Shown here in pieces: positions 8,150 through 16,666 of a DNA stretch of 64,000 bases. The position numbers and the translations under genes are program-made. The first letter of the stretch is position 1; each line of letters opens with the position of its first letter. The notes under the pieces were generated by a model, which searched no databases, was not told where the DNA came from, and saw only the letters and a list, made by a program, of their open reading frames with translations. This stretch comes from Streptomyces kaniharaensis (GTDB lineage Bacteria; Actinomycetota; Actinomycetes; Streptomycetales; Streptomycetaceae): the NCBI RefSeq assembly GCF_009569385.1, contig NZ_WBOF01000002.1, forward strand, positions 620,001 through 684,000. Reading direction: 5' to 3'.

Positions 8150-8575
8150 GTCATGCTCACCAGCCCCCTCGCGGACATGGGGCACGGCCAGATCGTCGCT
8201 GAGCTGCATCTGGACCCGAAGACGGTGCGGAAGTTCATGAGGGCCGCTACTGCGGACGAGCTGATCGGCGCGGGGCCCTAGGGCGGCCGGCAGACCAGCC
8301 TTCAGGGCCACACCGCCTACGTGTGGCCCGGTTCAACGAGGGCTGCCACAACGCACTGCGGCTCCACCGCGAACTCGCCGAACGCGGCCTGGCCGTCAGC
8401 GAGCGAACCGTCCGCCGTTTCGTGCACCGGCTGCGCGAGAACGCCAAGCCGACCACCCGCCCGCTCGTCCCCAAGGTCCGCGAGGTGACCGCGCTGATCC
8501 TCACCCACCCCGACCACCGATCCGAAAGCCAGCAAGTCTTCCTGAAGGAACTCCGCATCCGGAGCCAACTCCTAC
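8150..8575 (+). pseudogene. Decayed ISL3-type transposase fragment
   Basis: One frame reads GHGQIVAELHLDPKTVRKFM then RAATADELIGAGP and a stop at 8279-8281. Another frame from about 8323 reads RFNEGCHNALRLHRELAERG, LAVSERTVRRFVHRL and LVPKVREVTALILTHPDHRS. These match, in order, the helix-turn-helix and middle part of long ISL3-family transposases. The catalytic regions are gone and the frame is broken, so it is a relic with no visible inverted repeats. Confidence 0.65.
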
Positions 8576-8576
8576 C

Positions 8577-8962
8577 GTCCCTTGACAATCAGCCCCGCCA
8601 GGACCCGCTCCGAGACCGTTTCGCAGCCCCCGGCAGCCCAAAGTAAGGGCCTCGCCTCGAGCACGTCGGCGCCATGGTCTGGGCGACACGCGCCATCGAC
8701 GCCTGGACCGGCTCCGCGACTGAGCCCGGTGAGATTCGAAAGTTCGCTCCCCCTACGATCGGTGAATGACCACCAGGGATTGGCGGAAGCCGAAGAGTGC
8801 CGAGCCGCCGAGGAGCAGATGCGGGACGGCCGGTGCGGGCGAGGCCCGCTCCTGCCGGACCCCCTGCGGGCCGGGCTCCAGCGCACCTGGGTACGCGCCC
8901 GCCGGTACGTGGTGGGCGCAGCGGTGGTCACGATCGGATCGTTCAAGCCGTAAGGAGTTCCT
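8577..8962. other. Intergenic stretch with no recognisable gene
   Basis: About 385 bases after the ISL3-like relic. Short open frames exist on both strands but their codon composition is not host-like and none resembles a known family. The promoter and ribosome site (AAGGAG at 8952-8957) of the following pentapeptide gene must lie in its right part. Confidence 0.5.
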
Positions 8963-11005
8963 GTGTCGTTTCTGATGCGCGCGCCGAGAGAATGCGCCTC
9001 GTGGACCTGGGATCTCGAAGGCGTGACGGAAGCGGGCATGGAGTCGGTGCTCGCGGTCGCGGAGCAGATGTCCGGCGTGCTGCGCAAGCACGGCCTGCTG
9101 GACCCGGGCGCGCTCGAATGGTCCTGGTTCCAGGTCGGCAAGGGCGGGCTCGGCCTCCACAGCCGGCTGAGCCTCGTGTCGCGTTCGCTGGCGGAGCCGA
9201 CTCTGGCGGAGGAGATGCGGGCCTGCCGGCCGGTTGGCCATCCGCAGGCGGAGATGGGCGCGGTCACCGTGTTCGGGGACGGCGAGTGGATCGACGCGGG
9301 CGGAAGGCACCGCAGGGAGTACCGGCTGGTGGAGCTCATGGTGTCGCCCGGGAACCTGGGTCCGTACGCCGAGCTGTCCGTCCACCACGACGTCTGGGGC
9401 GAGTGTGACTTCCGCGGCCGGCCGCATCCGGCCGTCCACGCGAACAACGCGCCTCGGCTCGCGGCCGCGCTCCAGGAGCTCGATGGGCTGCTCGGCGTCG
9501 AGGCCGAACCGGGCGGAGCAACGTACTTCGGCAAGGCCGAGGGGTACGGTCTCGAAGCCCCGGAGCTGATCGACGGGCTGGGGCCGGATCTCACCGACGG
9601 AATCGGGGGGATCGTGACGTCCGGCGTCCCCGACAAGTGGTGCCCCAGGACCCTGCCAGTGGACCGGAAGGCCGCCGACCGGCTGGGCGCCTGGGCGGCG
9701 GCCTCGGGCCGCGAGGCGCTGGACGCTGTCAGCCTCGACCTGCGTGGGGCCGACCTGTCGGGCGGGGACTTCACCGGAGCGTGGTTCACCCACGCCGTGC
9801 TCGCCGGCATCTCTCTGGCCGGCGCCGAGCTCTGGCGCGCCCACCTGGAGAAGGCCGACCTCACCGGCGCGAACCTCTCCGGCAGCAGCCTGGTGAAGGC
9901 TACGCTGGACCAGGCCAGCCTGCGCTCCGCCTGCCTGGACGACGCCGACCTGACCTCGGTCTCCCTGGCCGACGTCGACGCCGCCGGCGCGACGTTCCGC
10001 CGCACCGACCTCACCAACGCCACCCTCCTCCAGGTCGACCTGCGCGGGGCCGACCTCTCCGGCGCCACCACGGCGAACACCTCGTTCACCGTCCACGTCG
10101 ACGACCGCACCCTGCTTCGCGGCCTGACCGGCACGCTCCTCGGCCCCGTCACCGTCGTCACCGGCGACACCGAGCGGGAACTCGACGGCCTCGCCCTTCA
10201 GCGCTGGCTCACCGAACGCGGCGCCGACGTCGAAGTCCTCAGCGGCTTCACCTACTACGCCCGGTTCGACGAATCCAGTACGAGCTCCCGGGAGAACCCC
10301 TACGGAATCGTGCGCCGCAGCACCGTCGACGCCATCGACATCGACGAGGCCTTCACCCGCAACCTCCGCTGGGAGCCCACCGAGTACCTGCGCCTGTACT
10401 ACCTCGGGCACAACGACGACGACCACGCCGAGATCACCAGGGCCGAAGCCGACGCCTTCATCAAGCGCGTCACGCGGATCCTGACGACACCGCGGGCCCG
10501 GGCGACGGTCGAGCGCCTCACCGCCATCGACTGGCGGGACGAGGACACCGCCTTCACCCACGCCGCGTCGCGCTCGCGTCTGTTCCGCGAGCACCTGCGC
10601 CGCTCGGCCCTCTGGGCGCAGGCCTACCAGCCCGCCGGCGACTGGCCCGTCGTCGACCTGGCCGCATCGATCGACCCCACGGTCCAGGTGGAAGCGGAAC
10701 TCACCGCGCGGCTCGACGCGTTCCTGGAGGCCAACGTCGGGGACATCCGGGCGAAGGCCCTGTGCCGCGCCGCACTGCGCTGGGCGGCCCTGCTCGACAC
10801 GACGACGGCCCGGCTGCCCGAGCTGGACGACCCCTACGAGCCGCTGCTGCTGATGCTGGAGCGAGGCGGCTGGTGCGGCCTGGTCATCAAGAACCGGGTC
10901 GCCGACTTCTCGATCGTGCGCGTCCCCCTCGGGACATGGCAGGACCACCTGAGCACGGAACCGGTCGTCTCGCTCGACAAGTCCGCGCTCGACGCCATCG
11001 GCTGA
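8963..11005 (+). CDS. Pentapeptide-repeat protein with unknown N- and C-terminal regions
   Basis: GTG start at 8963 follows AAGGAG. The 680-aa product has an unrecognised N-terminal region (about 1-240) and a central block from about 255 to 375 of A(D/N)LSG-type five-residue repeats (for example LRGADLSGGDFTGAWF, KADLTGANLSGSSLVKATL). The C-terminal region is about 300 residues, rich in charged and aromatic residues (EYLRLYYLGHNDDDHAE). Pentapeptide repeats fold into a right-handed beta-helix used for protein-protein contacts and, in Qnr-like proteins, DNA mimicry. No membrane segments or signal peptide. The gene is bounded by its own terminator and appears monocistronic. Function unknown. 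Confidence 0.85.
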   Translation: MSFLMRAPRECASWTWDLEGVTEAGMESVLAVAEQMSGVLRKHGLLDPGALEWSWFQVGKGGLGLHSRLSLVSRSLAEPTLAEEMRACRPVGHPQAEMGAVTVFGDGEWIDAGGRHRREYRLVELMVSPGNLGPYAELSVHHDVWGECDFRGRPHPAVHANNAPRLAAALQELDGLLGVEAEPGGATYFGKAEGYGLEAPELIDGLGPDLTDGIGGIVTSGVPDKWCPRTLPVDRKAADRLGAWAAASGREALDAVSLDLRGADLSGGDFTGAWFTHAVLAGISLAGAELWRAHLEKADLTGANLSGSSLVKATLDQASLRSACLDDADLTSVSLADVDAAGATFRRTDLTNATLLQVDLRGADLSGATTANTSFTVHVDDRTLLRGLTGTLLGPVTVVTGDTERELDGLALQRWLTERGADVEVLSGFTYYARFDESSTSSRENPYGIVRRSTVDAIDIDEAFTRNLRWEPTEYLRLYYLGHNDDDHAEITRAEADAFIKRVTRILTTPRARATVERLTAIDWRDEDTAFTHAASRSRLFREHLRRSALWAQAYQPAGDWPVVDLAASIDPTVQVEAELTARLDAFLEANVGDIRAKALCRAALRWAALLDTTTARLPELDDPYEPLLLMLERGGWCGLVIKNRVADFSIVRVPLGTWQDHLSTEPVVSLDKSALDAIG

Positions 11006-11031
11006 GAACCGGCTCCAGGACGCACACCCGG

Positions 11032-11065
11032 CGATGGCCCGGCCGCCCAGATGCGGCCGGACCAT
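11032..11065. terminator. Hairpin after pentapeptide gene
   Basis: GATGGCCCGGCCGC pairs with GCGGCCGGACCATC with one mismatch and a 6-base loop, 27 bases after the stop at 11005. Confidence 0.6.
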
Positions 11066-11238
11066 CGGGCATGTCCGGCCACCGGCCTACGTCGGGAACC
11101 CTCCCATCGTCGGCACGGCAGACTGCCAGCACCGCCTACTGCCCAGGAAACAGGCCGTTGGACCCTCACCCAGCGCGATAAAGTGATCACTTCTCCTCCG
11201 GGCGCCACGTCTGCGGGGTGGATGAGGGGGATTCACAC

Positions 11239-12501
11239 ATGACGACGCGGAGAATACCCACGTACCTCGCGGTGACTGCCGCCGCTGTCGTGCTGGTGAC
11301 GGGCTGCACGCGCGGGGCCACAGGAGGCCCTGCGGGTACGGCAGTTGGCGGGACGGCTGCCGCATCGCTCGCGACGCCGTCGATGACGTGGTCGCCGACG
11401 TTCAAGGGCTACGACCCGCCGACCAAGTTCTCCCAGGGCAAGGAATCGGCACCTTTGCCGGAGGACGCGCGCACCGCCGATGTCCTTCTCGATGGCACGA
11501 TCTACTACATCGCCAGCAACTACGGCCTTGAGGCTGACGCCCTGTATGGACACAAAATGGCGGGCATCGCGAACTCCACGCACGGCGGCAACCTGCACTC
11601 GCCTCCGGTCCTCGCGCAGGCCGGCGGCCAGCGGGTGGTCCTCACCGCCGTCCGCATGGTCATCCAGGGCCAGGGCACATCCGTGGACCGCACCGCTGTC
11701 GAACTGGTCGCGCTGTCCACCTCCAAGGGCTCGGACTCCTGGACCGTCCCGATCGACCTCCCGCAGGACTACACCGGCATCAGGTCCCTCACGGTGCTCG
11801 GGGTCCGCGGCACGACCGCGGTCATCGCCGGGGCGGATGCGAACCACGGCCTCGTCTGGGCCGTTGACCTCGCCGCGAAGAAGGTCCTCTGGACCCAGAA
11901 GGGCTTCACCGGCGCCCAGCTGTCCGACGACCAGGTCGTCGGTCTCGTCTCGCCGGAGTACACCAAGCATCAGGTGTCGGCTTTGAAGATCGCGGACGGA
12001 AGCACCGCATGGACCGCGGAGCAGACCTACGACCTGCTCGATGCGACCCTCACCCCGGCCGGACCCAGCCGCGTCGCCCTCCAGGGCAGCAGTTTCACCG
12101 GCTTCAAGAGCAACGCCTGGATCCTCGACAGCACGACCGGCAAGCAGCTCTTCGACTTCAGCGGCGGCTCCACGCCGTTCACCTGCACCTACGACGAACG
12201 CTCGGTGACCGTCTGCGCGGACAAGGACATCGCCTTCGCCTTCGACACGGCCAGCGGGAAGACCCTGTGGCGCCTGCCCGACGACGCCAAGACCCGGATC
12301 GCTCCCCGCGTGACCACCGCCTGGCACGGCGTCGTCTACGGCACGACTTCAAGGGGCCCGGTGGCCCTCAACGCCGTCACCGGCCAGGATCTGCCCAGCC
12401 CCCCGACACTCGCCCCGCTTCTCGTCAACACCTACATGAGCATCGGAAGCCGCGACACCGACGGCACCGCGCTCTCGGTCTACCCCGCAGTCGGCTTCTG
12501 A
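11239..12501 (+). CDS. Secreted lipoprotein with PQQ-like beta-propeller
   Basis: ATG at 11239 with GAGGGGG about 10 bases upstream; an in-frame ATG at 11218 lacks a ribosome site. The N-terminus is a lipoprotein signal: MTTRR, a hydrophobic stretch, and lipobox LVTGC near residues 17-21. The mature 400-residue part is built of repeated strands with PQQ-like W/G motifs (KGSDSWTVPIDLPQDYTG; AAKKVLWTQKGF; ASGKTLWRLPDDAK), the pattern of the PQQ/WD-like propeller superfamily. It should be anchored on the outer face of the membrane. No operon partner. The ligand or partner is unknown. Confidence 0.86.
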   Translation: MTTRRIPTYLAVTAAAVVLVTGCTRGATGGPAGTAVGGTAAASLATPSMTWSPTFKGYDPPTKFSQGKESAPLPEDARTADVLLDGTIYYIASNYGLEADALYGHKMAGIANSTHGGNLHSPPVLAQAGGQRVVLTAVRMVIQGQGTSVDRTAVELVALSTSKGSDSWTVPIDLPQDYTGIRSLTVLGVRGTTAVIAGADANHGLVWAVDLAAKKVLWTQKGFTGAQLSDDQVVGLVSPEYTKHQVSALKIADGSTAWTAEQTYDLLDATLTPAGPSRVALQGSSFTGFKSNAWILDSTTGKQLFDFSGGSTPFTCTYDERSVTVCADKDIAFAFDTASGKTLWRLPDDAKTRIAPRVTTAWHGVVYGTTSRGPVALNAVTGQDLPSPPTLAPLLVNTYMSIGSRDTDGTALSVYPAVGF

Positions 12502-12524
12502 CCACCAAGCGGCGGACCAGCAGC

Positions 12525-12900
12525 GACCAGCCCTTTCGCCTGGAACTTGCCTGCGCGTGTGACGACTTGGTGGGTGGAGATGGCGAGTACGTAGCCGACC
12601 GGGCGGGCTTCGACGGCGACCCGAAGGCGCGGGTTGTCTCCGTAGACCTCGTCGCCGGTGACCCAGCGGGCGGGCGTGCCCGCGTCCAGCGTCCGGACGA
12701 TCATCTTGGCGGCCAGTTGCGGCTTGGTCGCGAAGGCGAGGTCGTCGGGGATGCCGGCTGCCCGGCAGCGGTCAGGGTCGTCGGTCCACGAGCGCGGCAC
12801 GTACAGGGCCCGGTCGATCGCGGCGTGACCCTGCGCGGCCGAGTAGACCAGGTAAACGGGTCGAACATCGCCTGCCACCGGGCAGGCACTACGCTGCGAC
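12525..12900 (-). pseudogene. IS701-type transposase fragment
   Basis: The minus strand encodes VYLVYSAAQGHAAIDRALYV, PRSWTDDPDRCRAAGIPDDL, AFATKPQLAAKMIVRTLDAG and WVTGDEVYGDNPRLR. This is the middle part of IS701-family DDE transposases. The N-terminal third is reduced to scrambled codons and the C-terminal catalytic part ends early in unrelated sequence. No inverted repeats seen. It fills most of the 500-bp gap between the lipoprotein gene and the IS630 pair. Confidence 0.75.
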
Positions 12901-12999
12901 TCGCGGCCACCGCCTGATCTTCGTTTGTCCACACAACACACGATGATCATCGGTGGCCGCAGCCGTCTCCGCACCGGCCCTGAGCAGCAAGATCACGAT

Positions 13000-14145
13000 C
13001 TACGGCTGGAGTACTAGTGTCCTGCGCCGGAGATCCGTCGGCAGAATCGGGCGAGGGAGTCGAAGGATCTCGTCGGCGGTCTTGGTCCAGGTGAACGGTT
13101 TGGGGTCCTCGTTCCAGTTCTTGATCCAGGCGCGGATGTCCCTCTCAAGGGCCTGAACGTTCTTGTGGGCACCACGTCGGATCATCTGGTCGGTGAGAAA
13201 GCCGAACCACCGCTCCACCTGGTTGATCCACGAGGACCCGGTCGGGGTGAAGTGCATATGGAATCGGGGATGTTGCGCCAGCCAGGCACGGATGGCCGGG
13301 GTCTTGTGGGTGCCGTAATTGTCGCAGATCAGGTGGATGTCGAGCCCGTCGGGAACCTCGCGGTCGATCTTGACGAGGAACTTCTTGAACTCCGCCGCAC
13401 GGTGCCGGCGGTGCAGTGAAGTGATGACCTTCCCGCTGCTGGTGTCGAACGCGGCGAACAGGGTGGTCAGACCGTTGCGCACGTAGTCGTGGGTTCGACG
13501 CTCCGGCATGCCCGGCATCATGGGCAGGACCGGCTGGGAGCGGTCGAGGGCCTGGATCTGCGACTTCTCGTCGACCGACAGCACCACCGCACCTTCGGGC
13601 GGGTCGAAGTACAGGCCGATCACGTCGTGGACCTTCTCGATGAAGAGCGGGTCGGTGGACAGCTTGAAGGTGCCGACCAGGTGGGGCTTGAGCTGGAACT
13701 TCCGCCAGATCCGTCCGACGGTCGACTTCGAGAGGCCGCTGCGGGCGGCCATCGAGCTCCGGGACCAGTGTGTCGCGTTCTTCGGGATCTCCTCCAGCGT
13801 CGCCACGACGACCGCCTCGATCTCGTCGACCGCGATCGTGGGCGGCCGGCCCGGTCGGGGTTCGTCTACCAGGCCGTCCAGCCTCTCGGCGAGGAACCGG
13901 CGTCGCCACTTGCGGACCGTGTCCGCAGTGATGCCCAACTCCCTTGCCACGCCGACGATCGACGGCACATCAGGACCGTCGCAGGCCAGCACGATCCGGG
14001 CCCGCAGAGCCAACGCCTGGGCGGACGAGGCTCTGCGGGCCCACCGCGTCAGCGTGGCCCGTTCCTCGTCGGACAGCAACAACGGTTCCAAGGCGGGACC
14101 ACGACGGCGCACCGGGAGATCAGGAGAAGAAGAGCTCACACACAA
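13000..14145 (-). pseudogene. IS630-family transposase, copy 1, C-terminal frameshift
   Basis: DDE transposase with an N-terminal helix-turn-helix (GVARELGITADTVRKWRRRF) and acidic residues in VLSVDEKSQIQALD, HLICDNYGTHKTP and SSWINQVERWFG. It equals the copy-2 protein through TADEIL. An extra A at 13063/13064 then shifts the frame, replacing the normal DSLARFCRRISGAGH tail with an unrelated one that runs 17 bases out of the IS into flanking DNA. The shift falls after all catalytic residues, so activity may be reduced rather than lost; that cannot be told from sequence. Confidence 0.85.
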
Positions 14146-14173
14146 CTAACGACGGATCTCCGGCGCAGGACAC
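13017..14173. mobile_element. IS630-family insertion sequence, copy 1 (frameshifted)
   Basis: 1157 bp between TA dinucleotides at 13015-13016 and 14174-14175. The ends are perfect 24-bp inverted repeats beginning GTGTCCTGCGCCGGAGATCC. The second TA is shared with copy 2. Compared with copy 2 the visible differences reduce to one extra A at 13063/13064. Confidence 0.92.
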
Positions 14174-15303
14174 TAGTGTCCTGCGCCGGAGATCCGTCGG
14201 CAGAATCGGGCGAGGGAGTCGAGGATCTCGTCGGCGGTCTTGGTCCAGGTGAACGGTTTGGGGTCCTCGTTCCAGTTCTTGATCCAGGCGCGGATGTCCC
14301 TCTCAAGGGCCTGAACGTTCTTGTGGGCACCACGTCGGATCATCTGGTCGGTGAGAAAGCCGAACCACCGCTCCACCTGGTTGATCCACGAGGACCCGGT
14401 CGGGGTGAAGTGCATATGGAATCGGGGATGTTGCGCCAGCCAGGCACGGATGGCCGGGGTCTTGTGGGTGCCGTAATTGTCGCAGATCAGGTGGATGTCG
14501 AGCCCGTCGGGAACCTCGCGGTCGATCTTGACGAGGAACTTCTTGAACTCCGCCGCACGGTGCCGGCGGTGCAGTGAAGTGATGACCTTCCCGCTGCTGG
14601 TGTCGAACGCGGCGAACAGGGTGGTCAGACCGTTGCGCACGTAGTCGTGGGTTCGACGCTCCGGCATGCCCGGCATCATGGGCAGGACCGGCTGGGAGCG
14701 GTCGAGGGCCTGGATCTGCGACTTCTCGTCGACCGACAGCACCACCGCACCTTCGGGCGGGTCGAAGTACAGGCCGATCACGTCGTGGACCTTCTCGATG
14801 AAGAGCGGGTCGGTGGACAGCTTGAAGGTGCCGACCAGGTGGGGCTTGAGCTGGAACTTCCGCCAGATCCGTCCGACGGTCGACTTCGAGAGGCCGCTGC
14901 GGGCGGCCATCGAGCTCCGGGACCAGTGTGTCGCGTTCTTCGGGATCTCCTCCAGCGTCGCCACGACGACCGCCTCGATCTCGTCGACCGCGATCGTGGG
15001 CGGCCGGCCCGGTCGGGGTTCGTCTACCAGGCCGTCCAGCCTCTCGGCGAGGAACCGGCGTCGCCACTTGCGGACCGTGTCCGCAGTGATGCCCAACTCC
15101 CTTGCCACGCCGACGATCGACGGCACATCAGGACCGTCGCAGGCCAGCACGATCCGGGCCCGCAGAGCCAACGCCTGGGCGGACGAGGCTCTGCGGGCCC
15201 ACCGCGTCAGCGTGGCCCGTTCCTCGTCGGACAGCAACAACGGTTCCAAGGCGGGACCACGACGGCGCACCGGGAGATCAGGAGAAGAAGAGCTCACACA
15301 CAA
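14173..15303 (-). CDS. IS630-family transposase, copy 2
   Basis: Intact 376-aa DDE transposase: N-terminal winged helix (SIVGVARELGITADTVRKWR), the PRPGRPP linker, and the three catalytic acidic positions in LSVDEKSQ, LICDNYGTHK and WINQVERWFG. It cuts and joins the IS ends, choosing TA targets. It ends ISGAGH followed by TAG, where the TA is the target dinucleotide outside the element and only the G comes from the neighbouring copy. The stop codon is thus completed by the insertion site. Confidence 0.92.
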   Translation of the reverse strand: MCVSSSSPDLPVRRRGPALEPLLLSDEERATLTRWARRASSAQALALRARIVLACDGPDVPSIVGVARELGITADTVRKWRRRFLAERLDGLVDEPRPGRPPTIAVDEIEAVVVATLEEIPKNATHWSRSSMAARSGLSKSTVGRIWRKFQLKPHLVGTFKLSTDPLFIEKVHDVIGLYFDPPEGAVVLSVDEKSQIQALDRSQPVLPMMPGMPERRTHDYVRNGLTTLFAAFDTSSGKVITSLHRRHRAAEFKKFLVKIDREVPDGLDIHLICDNYGTHKTPAIRAWLAQHPRFHMHFTPTGSSWINQVERWFGFLTDQMIRRGAHKNVQALERDIRAWIKNWNEDPKPFTWTKTADEILDSLARFCRRISGAGH

Positions 15304-15331
15304 CTAACGACGGATCTCCGGCGCAGGACAC
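14176..15331. mobile_element. IS630-family insertion sequence, copy 2 (intact)
   Basis: 1156 bp bounded by TA at 14174-14175 and 15332-15333, with the same 24-bp inverted repeats as copy 1. The two copies are head to tail and share the middle TA, so the region reads TA-IS-TA-IS-TA. Confidence 0.93.
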
Positions 15332-15439
15332 TAGGCACACACAGTCACCAACCGGCGGTCTGAAGGGCTTCTACCGCCTCACTTGAGGCACGATTCCTGG
15401 ACCGCTCGCGGATGCGGTCGTGGATGGTCGAAGTACGCG

Positions 15440-16579
15440 TCAGCTGACCCGAAGACCCACCGCCAGCGTCAGTTCAAGGACCCGGTGTGGCGATGCGAGA
15501 TCCGGAAACAGCTCCCGCAGCTGCGACATCCGGTACCGGACTGTCTGGGGATGGACGAACAAGGCCGCCGCCACCTCGTCCCGCCTGCCCTGGTGGAGCA
15601 GCCACGCCCGCAACGTCTCCTCCAGCCGCCGTGCGGTCGCGGCAGGCAAGGTCCGCAACGGTGCGAGGGCTCGGGCACGCAGGTCTGCGAACGCGTCCGC
15701 GTCGGCGCTCAGCACCAGCTCGGGCAGGTGGTCCTCGGTGTCGCGGATATCGGAGGAGAGGGAGCGCGCGCGTACGGCTCGTGCGTACGAGGCGGACGCA
15801 CGGGTCCATGGCCGGGCCGGGCCGACCACGGCGGTGCGGTCGGTCAGCTGTCGCAGGAGGTGTGATCGGTCGGCATCGGGGACGAGCAGCACACCGGTGG
15901 CGTCCGGCAGATCGTCGAGGACGAGGGTGTTCGGGTCGAGCGTGCGGTAGGCAGGCCGGGCCTGGGCGGCGGGCAGCAGGACCGCGGTCAGCGAAACCGG
16001 GGGGTGCCACCCGGCCCGTTGAACAGAGGCCAGCAGTACGTCCGGGCTCGCGCCGGCGAGGAGGTCGCGGGCCAGGTGTTCCAGGTGGCGCTCGTGGGCC
16101 CTGCCCTGGGCGGCCAGCTCGTCGGCGTGGCCCGAGGCGCTCGCGGCAGAGAGCTCGTCGATGTAGGCGAAGGTCAGTTCGGCGAACTTGGCGACCTCGG
16201 CGGCGGGCAGACCTGCGGGTACGGCACCCGCTGCCAGGCATCTCCAGGCCACGCGGGCGCCGACGCGGTAGGCGCTGAGCAGGGCGTCCATCGAACGGCC
16301 GTCGCGAACCTCGCCGCGGCCCAGCTCGTAGGCTGCGTCACCGGCGTCGCCGCCTGTGGCGGTCCCGCTCGCGAGGTCCAGGTAGTGCCCCAGGGCGGTG
16401 CGGACGGCTCGGCGGATGGTGCCGCCCATGCGGCCCGAAAGGGCGTTGGCGTAAGGAGGGACCTCGTCGATGATCGCCTGGACGACCTCGTCGGCGGTGG
16501 TCTTCAGCGCGGCCCGAAGTGCGGTGACCGTCGTCTCATCCAGGGCCAGTTCGCTGGCCCTCCGGATTGCATGGCTCAC
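15440..16579 (-). CDS. PucR/CdaR-type helix-turn-helix regulator
   Basis: Start chosen at GTG 16579 (AGGGAA just upstream) rather than a TTG seven codons earlier. The 379-aa product has an N-terminal helical region resembling the RsbRD-like domain of these regulators (residues about 20-160), a middle GGDEF-like region, and the C-terminal PucR helix-turn-helix (RRDEVAAALFVHPQTVRYRM then SQLRELF, about residues 330-355). It is divergent from the ferredoxin reductase-desaturase operon across an 87-bp gap holding an inverted repeat, so control of that operon is likely; direction and effector are unknown. The stretch 15334-15439 between the IS and this gene holds nothing recognisable. Confidence 0.88.
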   Translation of the reverse strand: MSHAIRRASELALDETTVTALRAALKTTADEVVQAIIDEVPPYANALSGRMGGTIRRAVRTALGHYLDLASGTATGGDAGDAAYELGRGEVRDGRSMDALLSAYRVGARVAWRCLAAGAVPAGLPAAEVAKFAELTFAYIDELSAASASGHADELAAQGRAHERHLEHLARDLLAGASPDVLLASVQRAGWHPPVSLTAVLLPAAQARPAYRTLDPNTLVLDDLPDATGVLLVPDADRSHLLRQLTDRTAVVGPARPWTRASASYARAVRARSLSSDIRDTEDHLPELVLSADADAFADLRARALAPLRTLPAATARRLEETLRAWLLHQGRRDEVAAALFVHPQTVRYRMSQLRELFPDLASPHRVLELTLAVGLRVS

Positions 16580-16583
16580 GTTT

Positions 16584-16600
16584 TTGTTCCCTGCGAACAA
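16584..16600. promoter_or_regulatory. Candidate PucR operator in divergent promoter region
   Basis: TTGTTC-CCTGC-GAACAA, a 6-bp inverted repeat with 5-base spacer directly upstream of the regulator start, followed by TTC-AGCC-GAA at 16601-16610. The gap is AT-richer than its surroundings. Suggestive of an operator shared by both divergent genes. Confidence 0.4.
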
Positions 16601-16666
16601 TTCAGCCGAACAGATTTACGTCCTTCGGTCAGGACTTTACGCCCTGAGGCGCAGCAAGCTGGAGTC

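Noticed and set aside
6400..8238. 612-codon minus-strand frame opposite the GntR and permease genes
   Set aside because: Asp/Gly/Gln/His-rich composition typical of antisense to a membrane transporter gene.
13050..13080. Programmed frameshift in IS630 copy 1
   Set aside because: Copy 2 encodes the full protein in one frame with the normal family C-terminus, so the extra A in copy 1 is a simple mutation.
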